From Plakobranchus ocellatus (taxonomy: Eukaryota; Mollusca; Gastropoda; Plakobranchidae), in contig BLXT01000663.1 of assembly GCA_019648995.1 (NCBI GenBank), positions 2,165,200 through 2,195,442 on the forward strand: 30,243 bases of DNA, given 5' to 3'. How positions within the stretch are numbered: position 1 is the stretch's first letter; each line of letters begins with the position of its first letter. Under the pieces are notes generated by a model. The model did not search any database and was not told where the DNA came from. It saw only the letters and a list, made by a program, of their open reading frames with translations. Made by a program: the position numbers and the translations under genes. This document shows positions 29,370 to 30,243 of this stretch, in pieces.

Positions 29370-30243
29370 GTACAGTCAGTATGGATGAAGCAGTAGAGAG
29401 AAATAACTGGAATCCAAACATTTTGAGTCTTAATAAATATGATACTCACAGTGCCTTAGTGACAAGTGAAGAGTGTTGACATTTAAAATCATTTATATTT
29501 CAGTAACCTAACACTTTTCATTCTGTAAGCTTTGAAATGGTTACACTTGGATATGTCTCAAGATGCGTTTTGAACATTTAAAACTTATGATTTAGCTAAG
29601 CTTTCTATCAATTAAAAGTGGTTGGCCACACAAGCGATTGAAGCACTTTAAATAAGTCACAGAAATTTTTTTTTCCCTCCAATGTGGGACATCTGACTTA
29701 AAAGGATTGGTCAAAATACATGTTTGTTTCAGCGCAAGAAAGAAGCTTTTTAATCCAATTAAAAATCCTTCGACAGCCTTCTTAAAAGTGTTACATGCAA
29801 CACCTGACTTGCTAGGACTGATTTAAAGACATCTGTTATTTCAATTCAAATTAAGAGGAGTCTACTCTGTTTAAATCATATTTATAAAGCTTTTGAAGGT
29901 GGAAATCCCAACTAGTACATACTAAGTTTCAGAGGTTCCCCTTTTTTTTTTTATTTGTTATCGTGTGTATTATGATTTGCTGCCTCCCAAATTCTCTGGA
30001 AGTTGGTTTTGATACTGTGTCAATTTTAGGAAAATGAACTTTTTTTTTCTGTTTTGAAGTCATGGTTTTCAATTTATTGGCATATGAAAATAGGTTACGG
30101 TTTCTTTCTTTAAATCTCGCATTATTTAGAAATTCTGTAAAAGTTTCTCGTACATATATTTACATTCTGATATGGATTTTAAGGATTGCTTATAAAAAAA
30201 AGTAATGTGAGTTTTGTGGGGAATTTTTTTTTTTTTTTTTTTT
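29370..30243 (+). other. Presumed SREBP intron 11 to window end; no further exon recognised
   Basis: No sequence resembling the second SREBP transmembrane helix or the regulatory domain appears before the right edge. The region is AT-rich and ends in a T run of at least 20 (30224-30243). If the frame is not spliced at 29370, the first part would be coding to 29479 followed by 3' UTR. Confidence 0.6.

Overview
The window is nuclear DNA from an animal: AT-rich, full of microsatellites and dispersed repeats, with genes split into small exons by introns that have GT/AG borders. Two conserved metazoan genes can be read exon by exon. The protein families and the repeat style suggest an invertebrate, most likely a mollusc (perhaps a gastropod). 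That placement is inference; nothing here fixes the species.

Layout. (1) Positions 1-4908, minus strand: the 5' part of a YIPF5/Yip1-family gene, a Golgi/ER vesicle-trafficking membrane protein. Three coding exons at 4908-4805, 4089-3902 and 2926-2892 encode the first 109 residues. The membrane-spanning exons must lie left of the window. (2) 4909-12579: a long stretch with no convincing gene but many repeats: a perfect 44-bp-arm palindrome, a foldback element with 109-bp inverted ends and an internal minisatellite, a GGCCGC-bearing short repeat, a 49-bp dispersed repeat, an in-frame 102-bp duplication and a compound trinucleotide array. (3) 12580-14469, minus strand: an intronless 629-codon frame for an extremely Lys/Arg-rich, probably nuclear protein that I cannot assign to a family. 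(4) 14470-19490: intergenic, with a large CT array, a 56-bp minisatellite, G-rich DNA and an assembly gap of 29 N. (5) 19518 to the right edge, plus strand: most of a sterol regulatory element-binding protein (SREBP) gene. Eleven joined exons cover the acidic N-terminus, Gln-rich segments, the bHLH-zipper with the SREBP-specific Tyr, and the first transmembrane helix with intact S2P and S1P cleavage signals. The second transmembrane helix and the SCAP-binding regulatory domain lie beyond the window.

How the genes relate. YIPF5 acts in ER-Golgi transport, and SREBP is a membrane-bound transcription factor activated by ER-to-Golgi transport and Golgi proteolysis. I see no evidence that their proximity is functional. 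The most interesting leads are a possible SRE plus NF-Y autoregulatory module just upstream of the SREBP start, two candidate in-frame SREBP microexons (15 and 36 nt), the orphan basic protein, and several structured repeats. No virus, toxin gene, tRNA, rRNA or CRISPR array was recognised.
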